From Xylanimonas cellulosilytica DSM 15894 (lineage in GTDB: Bacteria; Actinomycetota; Actinomycetes; Actinomycetales; Cellulomonadaceae): a DNA stretch of 64,000 bases. A model generated the notes under the pieces. It was not told where the DNA came from and made no database searches. It saw only the letters and a program-made list of their open reading frames with translations. Shown piece by piece: positions 1 to 8,468 of this stretch. A program made the translations under genes and the position numbers. Each line of letters begins with the position of its first letter. Within the stretch, counting starts at the first letter, position 1. The DNA is taken from NCBI RefSeq assembly GCF_000024965.1, contig NC_013530.1, forward strand, positions 2,852,001 to 2,916,000, in the 5' to 3' direction.

Positions 1-1545
1 CCTTCCTTCACGCCGTCCGGCCGCCCCGGCCGCCCGGCCGAGCCCGGCGACGCCATCCCCGTGCAGGGAGCGCGCTCGGCGCGCCCCGCCACCGGTGGAC
101 GCATCGGCCGGCCCGACGACGCCGTGCCCGCCTCCGTGGAGCCGCGCGTGCGACGCCAGTCCTCGCGCGAGGTCCCGGTGACGCCCCCTTCGGAGCGCCG
201 CGGGGCCGCCCCCGTACGCCAGTCCGCCGCGCGTCCCGCGGCCCGCCCACCGCAGCCCGGCCAGCCGCCGGCCGCCCGCCCGCGCGCCATCGCCCCGGGC
301 AGCCCTGGCGCGGCATCCCGGGCGGCAGCCGTCCAGGCCTCCGGGCGTGCGGCAGCGCCATCGTCGGCACGTCCGACGCCGTCCGGGCGTCCGACGTCGT
401 CCGGGCGTCCCGCTGCCTCCGCGCACGACGGCGGCACCCGGTTGCTGCCCGACGGCGCAGGATCCCGTCGCGCGCCCGCGTCGTCGGGCGCCCGCTCGGG
501 CGGCGTGCCCCCGACCCAGCGCCCCGGTGGGCCGCGAGGCCCGGTCCCGCCGTCAGGCGGTTCCGCACGCCCGACGGCGCAGCGTCCCTCGGGCCGGCGG
601 AAGATGCGCAAGGGGCGCATCGTGGCCGCCGTGCTCGCGCTCGTCCTGGTGCTCACGCTCGCCTGGCCTGTAGGCCTGCTGATCTGGGCCAACGGGAAGA
701 TCACGCGCGTCGACGCCCTCTCCGGCGCTGCCGGAACCTCCGGCACCACCTGGCTGATCGCCGGCTCGGACGCCCGCAGCCTCGAGGCCGAGAGCGACGT
801 CACCGGTGCGCGCGCCGACACGATCATGCTGCTGCACCGGCCGTCGAGCGGGCCGGCCGCCCTCATCTCGATCCCCCGCGACTCCTTCGTGGAGATCCCC
901 GGCCGCGGCGGCAACAAGATCAACGCCGCCTTCGCGTGGGGCGGGCCCCAGCTCCTGGTCCAGACCGTGGAGCAGCTCTCCGGCCTCACCGTCGACCACT
1001 ACGTGGAGGTCGGCTTCGGCGGCGTCGAGGAGATCGTGAACGCCGTCGGCGGCGTCGAGCTGTGCTCCGACCTGAACATCGAGTTCGAGCCGCACTCGCA
1101 GCTGAGCTGGACGCCCGGCTGCCACACGGTGGACGGGACCACCGCGCTCGCGTTCAGCCGCATGCGCTACCAGGACCCGCTGGGCGACATCGGCCGCACC
1201 GACCGGCAGCGGCAGGTCATCGGCGCGATCGCCGGTGAGCTCAACGAGCCCGGCGTGCTGTTCAGCCCGGGCCGGCAGGTGTCGCTCGCCTCGGCCGGGC
1301 TGGGCGCGATCGTCACGGACGAGGACACGGGCATCGTCGACCTGGGCCGCCTGTTCCTCGCGTTCCGCGCCGCCAACGGCGACGGTGGGGTCACGGGCAC
1401 GCCGCCCATCCGGTCGCTGAACTTCCGCGGCGGCAACAACTCGGGTTCGAGCGTGCAGCTCGACCCGGACCTGTCCCCCGCCTTCTGGCGAGACCTGGCC
1501 GCCGGCGACCTCCCGCCGGGCGAGGTCGGCGGCATGCCGGGCTGA
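1..1545 (+). CDS. LytR-CpsA-Psr (LCP) family cell-wall glycopolymer ligase, 5' partial
   Basis: LCP enzymes transfer undecaprenyl-linked glycopolymers to peptidoglycan outside the membrane. The frame is open from base 1 and its first possible start is GTG at 61, so the gene probably begins outside the window. Numbering from that GTG, residues 1-180 are a Pro/Ala/Arg/Ser-rich cytoplasmic region, 186-208 a single membrane segment, and the rest the LytR domain. The domain shows the GSDAR segment, a RADTIMLLH stretch, the arginine motif IPRDS, and NKINAAFAWGG. The gene ends just before two hairpin-forming 42-bp elements. Family call is firm; the glycopolymer is not predictable. Confidence 0.85.
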   Translation, partial: PSFTPSGRPGRPAEPGDAIPVQGARSARPATGGRIGRPDDAVPASVEPRVRRQSSREVPVTPPSERRGAAPVRQSAARPAARPPQPGQPPAARPRAIAPGSPGAASRAAAVQASGRAAAPSSARPTPSGRPTSSGRPAASAHDGGTRLLPDGAGSRRAPASSGARSGGVPPTQRPGGPRGPVPPSGGSARPTAQRPSGRRKMRKGRIVAAVLALVLVLTLAWPVGLLIWANGKITRVDALSGAAGTSGTTWLIAGSDARSLEAESDVTGARADTIMLLHRPSSGPAALISIPRDSFVEIPGRGGNKINAAFAWGGPQLLVQTVEQLSGLTVDHYVEVGFGGVEEIVNAVGGVELCSDLNIEFEPHSQLSWTPGCHTVDGTTALAFSRMRYQDPLGDIGRTDRQRQVIGAIAGELNEPGVLFSPGRQVSLASAGLGAIVTDEDTGIVDLGRLFLAFRAANGDGGVTGTPPIRSLNFRGGNNSGSSVQLDPDLSPAFWRDLAAGDLPPGEVGGMPG

Positions 1546-1562
1546 GCCCTCCCGCCCAGTTT

Positions 1563-1665
1563 TGTCAGAAGCTCGCAAGCCCCGACGCTTGCGAGCTTCT
1601 GACATGTTGCTCCGCGGTTCGGTTGTCAGAACGTGGCCAGCCCATGGGCTTGCGTGCTTCTGACA
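1563..1665. repeat. 42-bp TGTCAG/CTGACA array, 2 copies (A-class)
   Basis: Copies lie at 1563-1604 and 1624-1665, 19 bp apart. The first is a perfect inverted repeat with 17-bp arms (1563-1579 and 1588-1604) and an 8-nt loop. It could also act as a terminator for the LCP gene. Both copies have A at base 7 and T at base 36. Confidence 0.85.
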
Positions 1666-1707
1666 ACCGCGGTGGTTGAGGGTGGCGCCGGGCGGCGCGC
1701 GCCTGGA

Positions 1708-2247
1708 TCAGGCGGTGAAGCCCGTCGGGCCGCCGGCGCGGCGGGCGCGCAGCGCGGCACCCTTGGCGTGGGCCACCTCGGCCAGGTCGGCCTGGAAGGC
1801 CTCCATGCGGGTGCGCAGCGCCGCGTCCTCGTCCGTGGTGCCGGCGCCCAGGATGCGCGCCGCGAGCAGGCCCGCGTTGCGGGCGCCGCCGATCGACACC
1901 GTCGCCACCGGGACACCCGCCGGCATCTGCACGATCGACAGCAGCGAGTCCATGCCGTCCAGGTAGCGCAGCGGCACCGGCACGCCGATCACCGGCAGCG
2001 GCGTCACCGCGGCGAGCATGCCCGGCAGGTGAGCCGCCCCCCCGGCGCCCGCGATGATCACGCGCAGCCCGCGCGACGACGCGGAGCGGCCGTACTCGAT
2101 CATCTCGACGGGCATGCGGTGCGCGGAGACGACGTCGGCCTCGTACGGCACGCCGAGCTCGTCGAGGGCGGTGGCGGCCGCCTCCATGGTGGGCCAGTCG
2201 GAGTCGGAACCCATGACGATGCCGACGACGGGGGTGGTGGTGGCCAC
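1708..2247 (-). CDS. purE: N5-carboxyaminoimidazole ribonucleotide mutase
   Basis: PurE converts N5-CAIR to CAIR in de novo purine synthesis in the cytoplasm. The 179-aa product shows the N-terminal phosphate-binding GSDSDWPTM motif, SAHRMP with the catalytic His, and the [12 protein letters not shown] loop typical of class I PurE. I chose GTG 2247 because AGGAG lies 5 nt upstream. An in-frame start at 2304 would only add MVEPVETT, which is a translated copy of the dispersed GGTGGTTGAGCC repeat. It lies downstream of purK on the same strand. Confidence 0.93.
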   Translation of the reverse strand: MATTTPVVGIVMGSDSDWPTMEAAATALDELGVPYEADVVSAHRMPVEMIEYGRSASSRGLRVIIAGAGGAAHLPGMLAAVTPLPVIGVPVPLRYLDGMDSLLSIVQMPAGVPVATVSIGGARNAGLLAARILGAGTTDEDAALRTRMEAFQADLAEVAHAKGAALRARRAGGPTGFTA

Positions 2248-2280
2248 TGGTGCTCCTGGGGATCGTGGGATGGGGGTGGG

Positions 2281-2306
2281 GGTGGTTTCGACAGGCTCAA
2301 CCACCG
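2281..2306. repeat. Dispersed GGTGGTTGAGCC-type repeat, single copy
   Basis: One copy, reading GGTGGTTTCGAC then AGGCTCAACCACCG on the plus strand, lies between purK and purE. It creates a spurious N-terminal extension of purE if the longest frame is taken. Confidence 0.85.
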
Positions 2307-2331
2307 GTGGGGGCTAAGCCACCAGGGCGGG

Positions 2332-3519
2332 TTATTCGCCGCGGAGGAGGGCCGCCGCCGCCAGGGCCCGCTCGCGCACCGTGTCCAGGTCGGAACCCGA
2401 GACGTTGACGTGACCGAGCTTCCGGCCCGCCCGGATGCCCTTGCCGTACAGGTTGACCCGGGCCTCCGGGAACCGCTCCATGAGGGCGGGCAGGGCGTCA
2501 GTGAGCTCGGTGAGCGACGAGCCCAGCACGTTGGCCATCACGGTCCAGGGGGCGACCGGGTCAGTCGACCCCAGCGGGAGATCGAGCACCGCCCGCAGGT
2601 GCTGCTCGAACTGGCTGGTGACGGCGCCGTCGATGGTCCAGTGGCCTGAGTTGTGCGGCCGCATCGCGAGCTCGTTGACGCTGACCGCCGGCTCGCCCGT
2701 GGCCGGGTCGAGGTACTCGAACAGCTCGACGGCGAGCACGCCGGTGACGCCGAGCCCGGTCGCCACGTCGCGGGCGATCTGCTCGGCCCGCTCCTCCAGC
2801 TCGGCGGAGATGCCGGGCGCCGGGGCGATCACCTCGGAGCAGACGCCGTCGCGCTGGATCGACTCGACCACCGGCCAGGTGCGCACCTCACCGGAGGGGC
2901 GGCGCGCCACCAGGGCGGCGAGCTCACGCGTGAAGGGCACCTTCTCCTCGACGAGGAGCGGCGGGGCACCGGAGGCGGCGGCCTCGATCCAGTCGGCGAC
3001 GTCGTCGGACGAGGAGATGACCCGCACGCCCTTGCCGTCGTAGCCGCCCCGCGACGTCTTGGCGACGGCCTCGCCGTCGCGCTCCCCCGCGAGGAAGTCG
3101 GCGATGACGGACCGGGCGGCGTCGGGGTCGGTGGGCACGGGGACCCAGCGCGGGCACGGCAGGCCGAGCTCGGTGAGGCGCGTGCGCATGATGATCTTGT
3201 CCTGCGCGTGCACCAGCGCGTCCGGGCCGGGGTGCACGGGGGTGCCGTGCTCGAGCAGGTCCTGCAGCAGGGCGTTGGGCACGTGCTCGTGCTCGAAGGT
3301 CAGGACCGCCGCGGCGTCCTCGTCGTCGGGCGCGATGAGCGCGCGGATCGCGGCCTCGTCGGACGCGGCGCCGACGCGGGTGTCGGTGAGGACCTGTGCG
3401 GCGGAGCCGTCCGGCGCCTCGACCAGGGCCCGCAGGCGGACGCCGAGCTCCCCGGCGGCCGGGGCCATCATGCGGGCGAGCTGTCCTCCGCCGACCACGG
3501 CGATCACGGGTGCTGTCAC
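2332..3519 (-). CDS. purK: N5-carboxyaminoimidazole ribonucleotide synthase
   Basis: PurK is an ATP-grasp enzyme that carboxylates AIR with ATP and bicarbonate, making the substrate of PurE. The 395-aa product begins with the GGGQLARMM nucleotide-binding motif. It contains the ATP-grasp segments KTSRGGYDGKGV and VEEKVPFTRE, then the metal and substrate region VNELAMRPHNSGHWTIDGA. GTG 3519 is preferred because a TACCCT box lies 8 nt upstream; a TTG at 3528 overlaps that box. purK and purE form a two-gene unit separated by one dispersed repeat. Confidence 0.92.
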   Translation of the reverse strand: MTAPVIAVVGGGQLARMMAPAAGELGVRLRALVEAPDGSAAQVLTDTRVGAASDEAAIRALIAPDDEDAAAVLTFEHEHVPNALLQDLLEHGTPVHPGPDALVHAQDKIIMRTRLTELGLPCPRWVPVPTDPDAARSVIADFLAGERDGEAVAKTSRGGYDGKGVRVISSSDDVADWIEAAASGAPPLLVEEKVPFTRELAALVARRPSGEVRTWPVVESIQRDGVCSEVIAPAPGISAELEERAEQIARDVATGLGVTGVLAVELFEYLDPATGEPAVSVNELAMRPHNSGHWTIDGAVTSQFEQHLRAVLDLPLGSTDPVAPWTVMANVLGSSLTELTDALPALMERFPEARVNLYGKGIRAGRKLGHVNVSGSDLDTVRERALAAAALLRGE

Positions 3520-3527
3520 GTGACGCA

Positions 3528-3533
3528 AGGGTA
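3528..3533 (-). promoter_or_regulatory. -10 box of purK (leaderless type)
   Basis: TACCCT on the minus strand lies 8 nt before the GTG of purK. It fits the TANNNT pattern seen at many starts in this window. Confidence 0.5.
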
Positions 3534-3558
3534 CCGGCCCGCACCGCCCGCTCCGGCG

Positions 3559-3722
3559 TGTCAGGGGCGAGGCGCGCGCTACGCCGTCGTGCCCCTGACA
3601 ACCCTCGTGGCTCAGGACTTGTCAGGCCGTCGGCGGGCCGGGGGCCACCCACACCCTGACAGGACGGCGGCGCAGAAAACTGTCAGGGTCTCTGCGCGCC
3701 CCGGCGCCCCGTGAGCCTGACA
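3559..3722. repeat. 42-bp TGTCAG/CTGACA array, 3 copies (G-class)
   Basis: Copies at 3559-3600, 3620-3661 and 3681-3722 have a constant 61-bp period. All have G at base 7 and C at base 36. They fill the gap between purK and the histidine kinase, which I otherwise find empty. Confidence 0.88.
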
Positions 3723-3751
3723 GGCCGGAGGCGGCAGACCCGCCCCCGGGC

Positions 3752-5089
3752 TCAGGTGCCCGTCGACCGGCGTGCGCGCCGCCCGCGCGAGGAGATCGTG
3801 GTTCCCGGCGGGAGCACCACGCGGGGGTCCAGCGCCTTGGGGACGCCCGCGAGGAACAGCGCGAACACCGCCGGACGGCGCTGCGCCAGCTCGAGGCGGC
3901 CGCCGTCGGCGGAGGCCAGGTCGCGGGCCAGGGCGAGGCCCAGTCCGGTGCCCGCGCCCGAGGTCATGCCGCGCTCGAACACCTTGCCGGCGATGTCGTC
4001 GGGCACGCCCGGCCCTTCGTCGGCCACCTCGACGCGCACCGCACCGGTGGTGCCGGACGGGCGGGACCGCACCGTCGTCGTGCCGCCGCCGTGCCGTAGC
4101 GAGTTCTCCAGCAGCGTGGCGAGCACCTGCGCGAGGGCGCCGGGAGTGGCCAGCACGCGCTGGTCGGCGGGGACGTCGAGCACGAGCCGCCGCCCCTCGC
4201 GGGCGAACGTCGGCCCCCACTCCTCCTCCTGCTGCACGACGACGTCGCGCAGCCGCACGGGCTCCGTCGTCCCGCCCTGGGATCGGCGCGACGCCGCGAG
4301 CAGATCGTCGACCACGGTGACCAGGCGCTCGACCTGCTCGAGCGAGATGCGCGCCTCCTCCTGGACGTCCGGGTCCTGCGAGGCGGCCTGGATCTCCTCC
4401 AGGCGCATGGTCAGCGCGGTGAGCGGGGTGCGCAGCTGGTGCGAGGCGTCGGAGGTGAACTGCCGCTCGGCGGCGAGCCGCGCGGCCAGCCGGTCCGAGG
4501 TACGGGCCAGCTCGGCCGCGACCAGGTCGATCTCCTCGACGCCGCTCGGCTCCAGGCGCGGGCGCACCTGCCCGCTCGCGATCTGCTCCGCCGACGCCGC
4601 CAGGTACACCAGCGGTGCGGACAGCCGGTTGGCCTGCCACATGGCGATCGCCACCCCCGCGAGGATCGCCACGACGCCCACGATCGCGACCAGCGTCACC
4701 ACATAGGCGGCCTTGATCCACGCGTCCCAGCTCGACGCCGTCAGGGTGACGCTCGCCAGGGAGTCCGTCTGGCCGCCGACCTCCATCACCGGACCCTCGA
4801 CGCGGTCCCCCGCCTCGAACAGCGTGCCGTCGGGCAGCGTCACGGAGACGAACGCCTTGATGTCCCCCTCGCGGCCCTGCACCGCGCGCTGCAGCGCCAC
4901 GTCGGAGACGGGACGCTCGGCATCCTGCGCCACCTGCACGCTCGAGATCAGGCGGTCCAGGCGGTCGGAGAGGCGCTGCGCCTCGGTGTCGATGACGTAA
5001 CGCGCCCCGAAGATGCCCAACGGCACGCCGAGGAGGATGACGGCTGCGGCGACGGCCGCGATCGTCGCGAGCAGGACCCGCCGACGCAC
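3752..5089 (-). CDS. HAMP-containing sensor histidine kinase
   Basis: This is the sensor half of an OmpR-type two-component system in the cytoplasmic membrane. The 445-aa protein has a membrane segment at about 7-28, an extracytoplasmic sensor region to about 125, a second membrane segment at about 128-152 and a HAMP linker. The DHp helix is ASHQLRTPLTALT with the phospho-acceptor His near 217. The catalytic domain shows the N box (LENSLRHG) and G boxes (DEGPGVP, GTGLGLALA). GTG 5089 lies 3 nt after the regulator stop, so the genes are co-transcribed. The signal sensed is not evident. Confidence 0.88.
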   Translation of the reverse strand: MRRRVLLATIAAVAAAVILLGVPLGIFGARYVIDTEAQRLSDRLDRLISSVQVAQDAERPVSDVALQRAVQGREGDIKAFVSVTLPDGTLFEAGDRVEGPVMEVGGQTDSLASVTLTASSWDAWIKAAYVVTLVAIVGVVAILAGVAIAMWQANRLSAPLVYLAASAEQIASGQVRPRLEPSGVEEIDLVAAELARTSDRLAARLAAERQFTSDASHQLRTPLTALTMRLEEIQAASQDPDVQEEARISLEQVERLVTVVDDLLAASRRSQGGTTEPVRLRDVVVQQEEEWGPTFAREGRRLVLDVPADQRVLATPGALAQVLATLLENSLRHGGGTTTVRSRPSGTTGAVRVEVADEGPGVPDDIAGKVFERGMTSGAGTGLGLALARDLASADGGRLELAQRRPAVFALFLAGVPKALDPRVVLPPGTTISSRGRRARRSTGT

Positions 5090-5092
5090 CGG

Positions 5093-5776
5093 TTACGCCG
5101 TTCCGGCCTCGAAGCGGAAGCCGAGCCCGCGGACCGTCGAGACGTAGCGAGGCGCGTTCGCGTCGTCGCCGAGCTTGCGGCGCAGCCACGACACGTGCAT
5201 GTCGAGGGTCTTGGTGGAACCGACGGGGTCCGAGCCCCACACGTCACGCATGAGGGTGTCGCGCACGACGACGGAGCCGGCGTTGGCGACCAGCACCTTG
5301 AGGAGGTCGAACTCCTTGGTGGTCAGGTGCAGCTCACGGTCGCCCTGGAACGCGCGGTGCGCCGAGACGTCCACGCGGACGTCCTGCGCGCGCAGCTCCT
5401 CCTCCTCGGTCGTCTCGCCGTGCGTGCGGCGCAGCAGCGCGCGGACGCGGGCCAGGAGCTCGGCCAGGCGGAAGGGCTTGGTGACGTAGTCGTCCGCGCC
5501 GGCGTCGAGCCCGACGACGAGGTCCACCTCGTCCGCGCGGGCCGTCAGGACCAGGATCGGGACGCTCAAGCCGCTGCCGCGCAGCTCGCGGGCGACATCG
5601 AGCCCATCCATGTCCGGCAGGCCCAGGTCGAGGACCACGACGTCAGCGGAGCCGGCGTTGTCGATGGCCCCTTGACCAGTTCCTTGCACGATCACGTCGT
5701 AACCCTCACGAGTGAGGGCCCGGGCCAACGGCTCGGCAATCGCCGGGTCGTCCTCGGCTAGAAGCACGTGGGTCAT
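5093..5776 (-). CDS. OmpR/PhoB-family response regulator
   Basis: The 227-aa product has a receiver domain with the acidic pocket EDD, phospho-acceptor Asp50 in VLDLGLPDMDG and Lys100 in DDYVTKPF. A winged-helix DNA-binding domain follows (LTTKEFDLLKVL, then SWLRRKLG and VRGLGFRF). It precedes its kinase and presumably controls genes in response to it. ATG 5776 is supported by a TACCAT box exactly 6 nt upstream, which predicts a leaderless mRNA; longer in-frame starts would precede the receiver fold. Confidence 0.92.
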   Translation of the reverse strand: MTHVLLAEDDPAIAEPLARALTREGYDVIVQGTGQGAIDNAGSADVVVLDLGLPDMDGLDVARELRGSGLSVPILVLTARADEVDLVVGLDAGADDYVTKPFRLAELLARVRALLRRTHGETTEEEELRAQDVRVDVSAHRAFQGDRELHLTTKEFDLLKVLVANAGSVVVRDTLMRDVWGSDPVGSTKTLDMHVSWLRRKLGDDANAPRYVSTVRGLGFRFEAGTA

Positions 5777-5782
5777 CCCGGC

Positions 5783-5788
5783 ATGGTA
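5783..5788 (-). promoter_or_regulatory. -10 box of the OmpR-type regulator (leaderless)
   Basis: TACCAT on the minus strand, 6 nt before the ATG at 5776. The promoter lies in the divergent gap shared with the histidine kinase at 5953. Confidence 0.6.
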
Positions 5789-5939
5789 GCGCCAAAGAGG
5801 CTGGTGACCGATCCGCGACGCCCGAGGCATGCCGGAATGCCGCGCACCGTGCCCACCGCGGGGCCGGGTCCGCCCTGGGAAGGATGCCACGCGCACGCGA
5901 ACCAGCCCCCGGGACGACGCCGCGACGTCGGCGGACACC

Positions 5940-5945
5940 TAACCT
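5940..5945 (+). promoter_or_regulatory. -10 box of the NarX-type kinase (leaderless)
   Basis: TAACCT lies 7 nt before the ATG at 5953, the spacing expected for a leaderless transcript. Confidence 0.55.
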
Positions 5946-5952
5946 CGGGGTC

Positions 5953-7422
5953 ATGGGCTGGCACGAACGCGTCTCCGCATGGGCGGACGAGCACCGCTTC
6001 GGCATCGACGCGGTGTGGACCGCCGTGCTCGGGGTGCCCGCGGCGCTGGTGTCGTCGGCGCTCGCCGCCGTCGGGCGGTCCTGGTCCGACCCGGGCAACG
6101 CCATCGTCGCGCTGTGGGGCCTGGCGCTGGTCGCGCCGCTCGCCTGGCGGCGCGTGCGACCGGTCGGGTCGACCGCCGTGATCGCCGTCGTCGCGATGGG
6201 TCACGTCGTCGTCGCCGGGATCCCGCTGATCCTGCCCGCCGACGCCGCCATCCTCGTCGCACTGTGGTCCGTGACCGTGTACGGACCGGCGTGGGCGCAC
6301 CGCGCGGCGCTCGGCGTCGCGCTGCTCGGCGCCGCGACGCTGGGGCTCCAGATGGTGCTGTACAACGGCTTCGACCAGACCTCGCTCACCAGCGCGACCG
6401 GGTTCGCGATCGCGTGCGGAGTGCTCGCGCTGGCCGTCTGGGCGCTGGGGCTCGTCCGCCGCTCGCGCCGCGAGACGCTCGACGCGCTGCGTGACCGCGC
6501 CCGCCGCCTCGAGATCGAGCGCGACCAGCAGGCCACCATCGCGACGGCCGCCGAGCGCGCCCGCATCGCGCGCGAGATGCACGACATCGTCGCCCACTCG
6601 CTGTCCGTCGTCGTCGCGCAGGCCGACGGCGGGCGGTACGCGGCCGCCGCCGACCCCGCCGCCGCGGCGCGCTCGCTGGAGGTGATCGCCGAGACCGGGA
6701 GGGCGGCGCTCGCCGACATGCGGCGGCTGCTGGGCGTCCTGCGGTCCGACGACGGAGGGCGCGGTGGGGGCGGTGCCGGGGTGGGTGGCGGCGGCGTCGG
6801 CGGGACTGGTGGTGTCGGCGTCGGGATGGGTGGCGGTGGGTCGGGCGGCGTCGGCGTCGTCGGGACAGGTGGCGGCGTCGGCGGTGGGACCGCGCCGCGA
6901 GCGCCGCAGCCGGGAATGTCGCCGCGCGACGACGACGGTGCCGCGTCGTCGGGCGCTACGTCGTCGGGCGCTGCGTCGTCGGGCGCTGCACCGCTGGCCG
7001 TGGGCCCGGACGACGCCGAGCTGGGCTCGCTGCTGGACCAGGCCCGCGGCGCGGGCATGACGGTGTCGTTCGTGCGGGTCGGTGAGCCGCGGCGGTTGCC
7101 GCCGGGCGCGGGGCTCACGCTGCACCGCATCTGCCAGGAGGCGCTGACGAACGTGCGCAAGCACGGCGGTCCGGGGGTGAAGGTCACCGTCGTCGTGCGC
7201 TGGGGGCCGACGGCGGTGGAGCTGGAGGTGTCGGACGACGGTCGCGGTGCAGCGGCGGCCGACGACGCGGCCGGCGGCGGCGTGGCGGGCTACGGTCTGC
7301 TGGGCATGCGGGAGCGGGCGGCGATGTTCGGCGGGCAGGTGACGGCCGGGCCGCGGCCCGGTGGCGGCTGGCGGGTGCGGTTCAGGATGCCGCTGCCGTC
7401 CGGGACGAGGGAGCTGGCATGA
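5953..7422 (+). CDS. NarL-type sensor histidine kinase (HisKA_3) with a glycine-rich insert
   Basis: The 489-aa membrane kinase has several N-terminal hydrophobic segments (about 15-165). The HisKA_3 dimerisation motif REMHDIVAHSLS follows, with His near 210. The HATPase domain has the N box CQEALTNVRKHGG and the G box AGYGLLGMRERA. Between them, residues about 268-315 are almost only Gly and Val. A Ser/Gly/Ala stretch follows, encoded by a 15-bp tandem repeat. ATG 5953 was chosen for its TAACCT box. It overlaps its response regulator by ATGA. The insert is unusual for this family and probably a flexible, expanding linker. Confidence 0.88.
   Translation: MGWHERVSAWADEHRFGIDAVWTAVLGVPAALVSSALAAVGRSWSDPGNAIVALWGLALVAPLAWRRVRPVGSTAVIAVVAMGHVVVAGIPLILPADAAILVALWSVTVYGPAWAHRAALGVALLGAATLGLQMVLYNGFDQTSLTSATGFAIACGVLALAVWALGLVRRSRRETLDALRDRARRLEIERDQQATIATAAERARIAREMHDIVAHSLSVVVAQADGGRYAAAADPAAAARSLEVIAETGRAALADMRRLLGVLRSDDGGRGGGGAGVGGGGVGGTGGVGVGMGGGGSGGVGVVGTGGGVGGGTAPRAPQPGMSPRDDDGAASSGATSSGAASSGAAPLAVGPDDAELGSLLDQARGAGMTVSFVRVGEPRRLPPGAGLTLHRICQEALTNVRKHGGPGVKVTVVVRWGPTAVELEVSDDGRGAAAADDAAGGGVAGYGLLGMRERAAMFGGQVTAGPRPGGGWRVRFRMPLPSGTRELA
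6754..6895 (+). repeat. GGNGGNGTCGGC-like low-complexity stretch
   Basis: Degenerate GGT/GGC/GTC triplets encode a Gly/Val-rich linker inside the histidine kinase gene. A 15-bp near-perfect tandem (unit close to GCGTCGTCGGGCGCT, about three copies) follows near 6946-6990. Confidence 0.75.
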
Positions 7423-8123
7423 GCGAATGTGATGTGAGCGGGCCGATCCGGGTCGCGCTGGTCGACGACCAGCAGATGGTGCGCGCGGGGTTCCGCATGG
7501 TGATCGACTCGCAGCCGGACATGACGGTCGTCGCGGAGGCGGGCGACGGCGTCGAGGCGCTGCGGGTGCTGGGGGCGCTGCCGGTCCGCGCCGACGTCGT
7601 GCTGATGGACGTGCGCATGCCGCGGATGGACGGGCTGACCGCGACGGCGGCGCTGACGTCGGGGGCGGACGCGCCGCGCGTCGTGGTGCTGACGACGTTC
7701 GACATCGACGAGTACGTGCTGGAGGCGATCCGGAGCGGAGCGTCGGGGTTCATGCTCAAGGACGCGCCGCCCGAGGAGATGCTCGGGGCGATCCGCACCG
7801 TGCACGCGGGGGACGCGGTGATCGCACCGTCGTCGACCCGGCGGCTGCTGGAGCACCTGGTCACGGCCCTGCCGACCCCTGCCCCGGACACGCCGCCGTC
7901 CCCGGCGCACGCCGCCCTCGCGACACTGACCGACCGCGAGCGCGAGGTCCTCGAGCTCATGGCCCGGGGCCGCTCGAACACGGAGATCGCCGCGGACCTG
8001 TTCGTGGCGGAGGCGACGGTCAAGACGCACGTGGGCCGCATCCTCGCAAAGCTGGACGCCCGCGACCGCGTCCAGGCGGTCGTGCTCGCCTACGAGACGG
8101 GCGTGGTCCACCCGGGCGCGTGA
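7419..8123 (+). CDS. NarL/FixJ-family response regulator with LuxR-type HTH
   Basis: The 234-aa regulator has a receiver domain with phospho-acceptor Asp64 (VLMDVRMPRMDG) and Lys114 (FMLKDAPPEE). The C-terminal LuxR HTH reads LTDREREVLELMARG, then NTEIAADLFVAEATVKTHV. It overlaps the kinase stop by 4 bp and is its obvious partner. Targets are unknown. Confidence 0.92.
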   Translation: MSECDVSGPIRVALVDDQQMVRAGFRMVIDSQPDMTVVAEAGDGVEALRVLGALPVRADVVLMDVRMPRMDGLTATAALTSGADAPRVVVLTTFDIDEYVLEAIRSGASGFMLKDAPPEEMLGAIRTVHAGDAVIAPSSTRRLLEHLVTALPTPAPDTPPSPAHAALATLTDREREVLELMARGRSNTEIAADLFVAEATVKTHVGRILAKLDARDRVQAVVLAYETGVVHPGA

Positions 8124-8468
8124 GCCGCCCGCGACCGGCGCGCGGGAGTCGTCGGCCCGCGATCGGCCCACGATCGGCCCACGGCCCGGCCCCACCCGCG
8201 ATCGGCGGCCGGCGGCCGGCCCGCCCCACCCGCCGTGTCAGGCCCACAGCGCGCCCGGCACCCCCCAACGCCTGACACTCCCGCGCCGCGCCCCGCCCGT
8301 CAGGTACATGAGGGGTTGGAGCGCGCCCACGCCCTGACAACGCGGAGTCATGGGCAAAGGGCACCGGAGCGCGCCGTCGCCCTGACAACGCGTGCTGACT
8401 TCAGGGTTGTCAGGCGCTGGGCGCGCCCTCTCCCGTCTAGCACCTGACAGGATCCACGTGCAGGGGGG
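8124..8468. other. Intergenic region, no gene seen
   Basis: About 345 bp between the NarL regulator and the convergent nuclease gene. The first 100 bp hold short repeats of GATCGGCC(C/G) type. The rest is the 42-bp element array at 8236-8449. Confidence 0.7.
8236..8449. repeat. 42-bp TGTCAG/CTGACA array, 4 copies (G-class, one degenerate)
   Basis: Copies at 8236-8277, 8298-8339 (left end CGTCAG), 8346-8387 (left end decayed to AGTCAT, right end intact) and 8408-8449. Even the decayed copy keeps the 42-bp length. The array abuts the 3' end of the DUF559 gene. Confidence 0.85.

Noticed and set aside
3559-3722. The 42-bp arrays as CRISPR arrays
   Set aside because: The conserved parts are only 6-8 bp and inverted, the interior is not a constant repeat, clusters have 2-4 units, and no cas gene is present.
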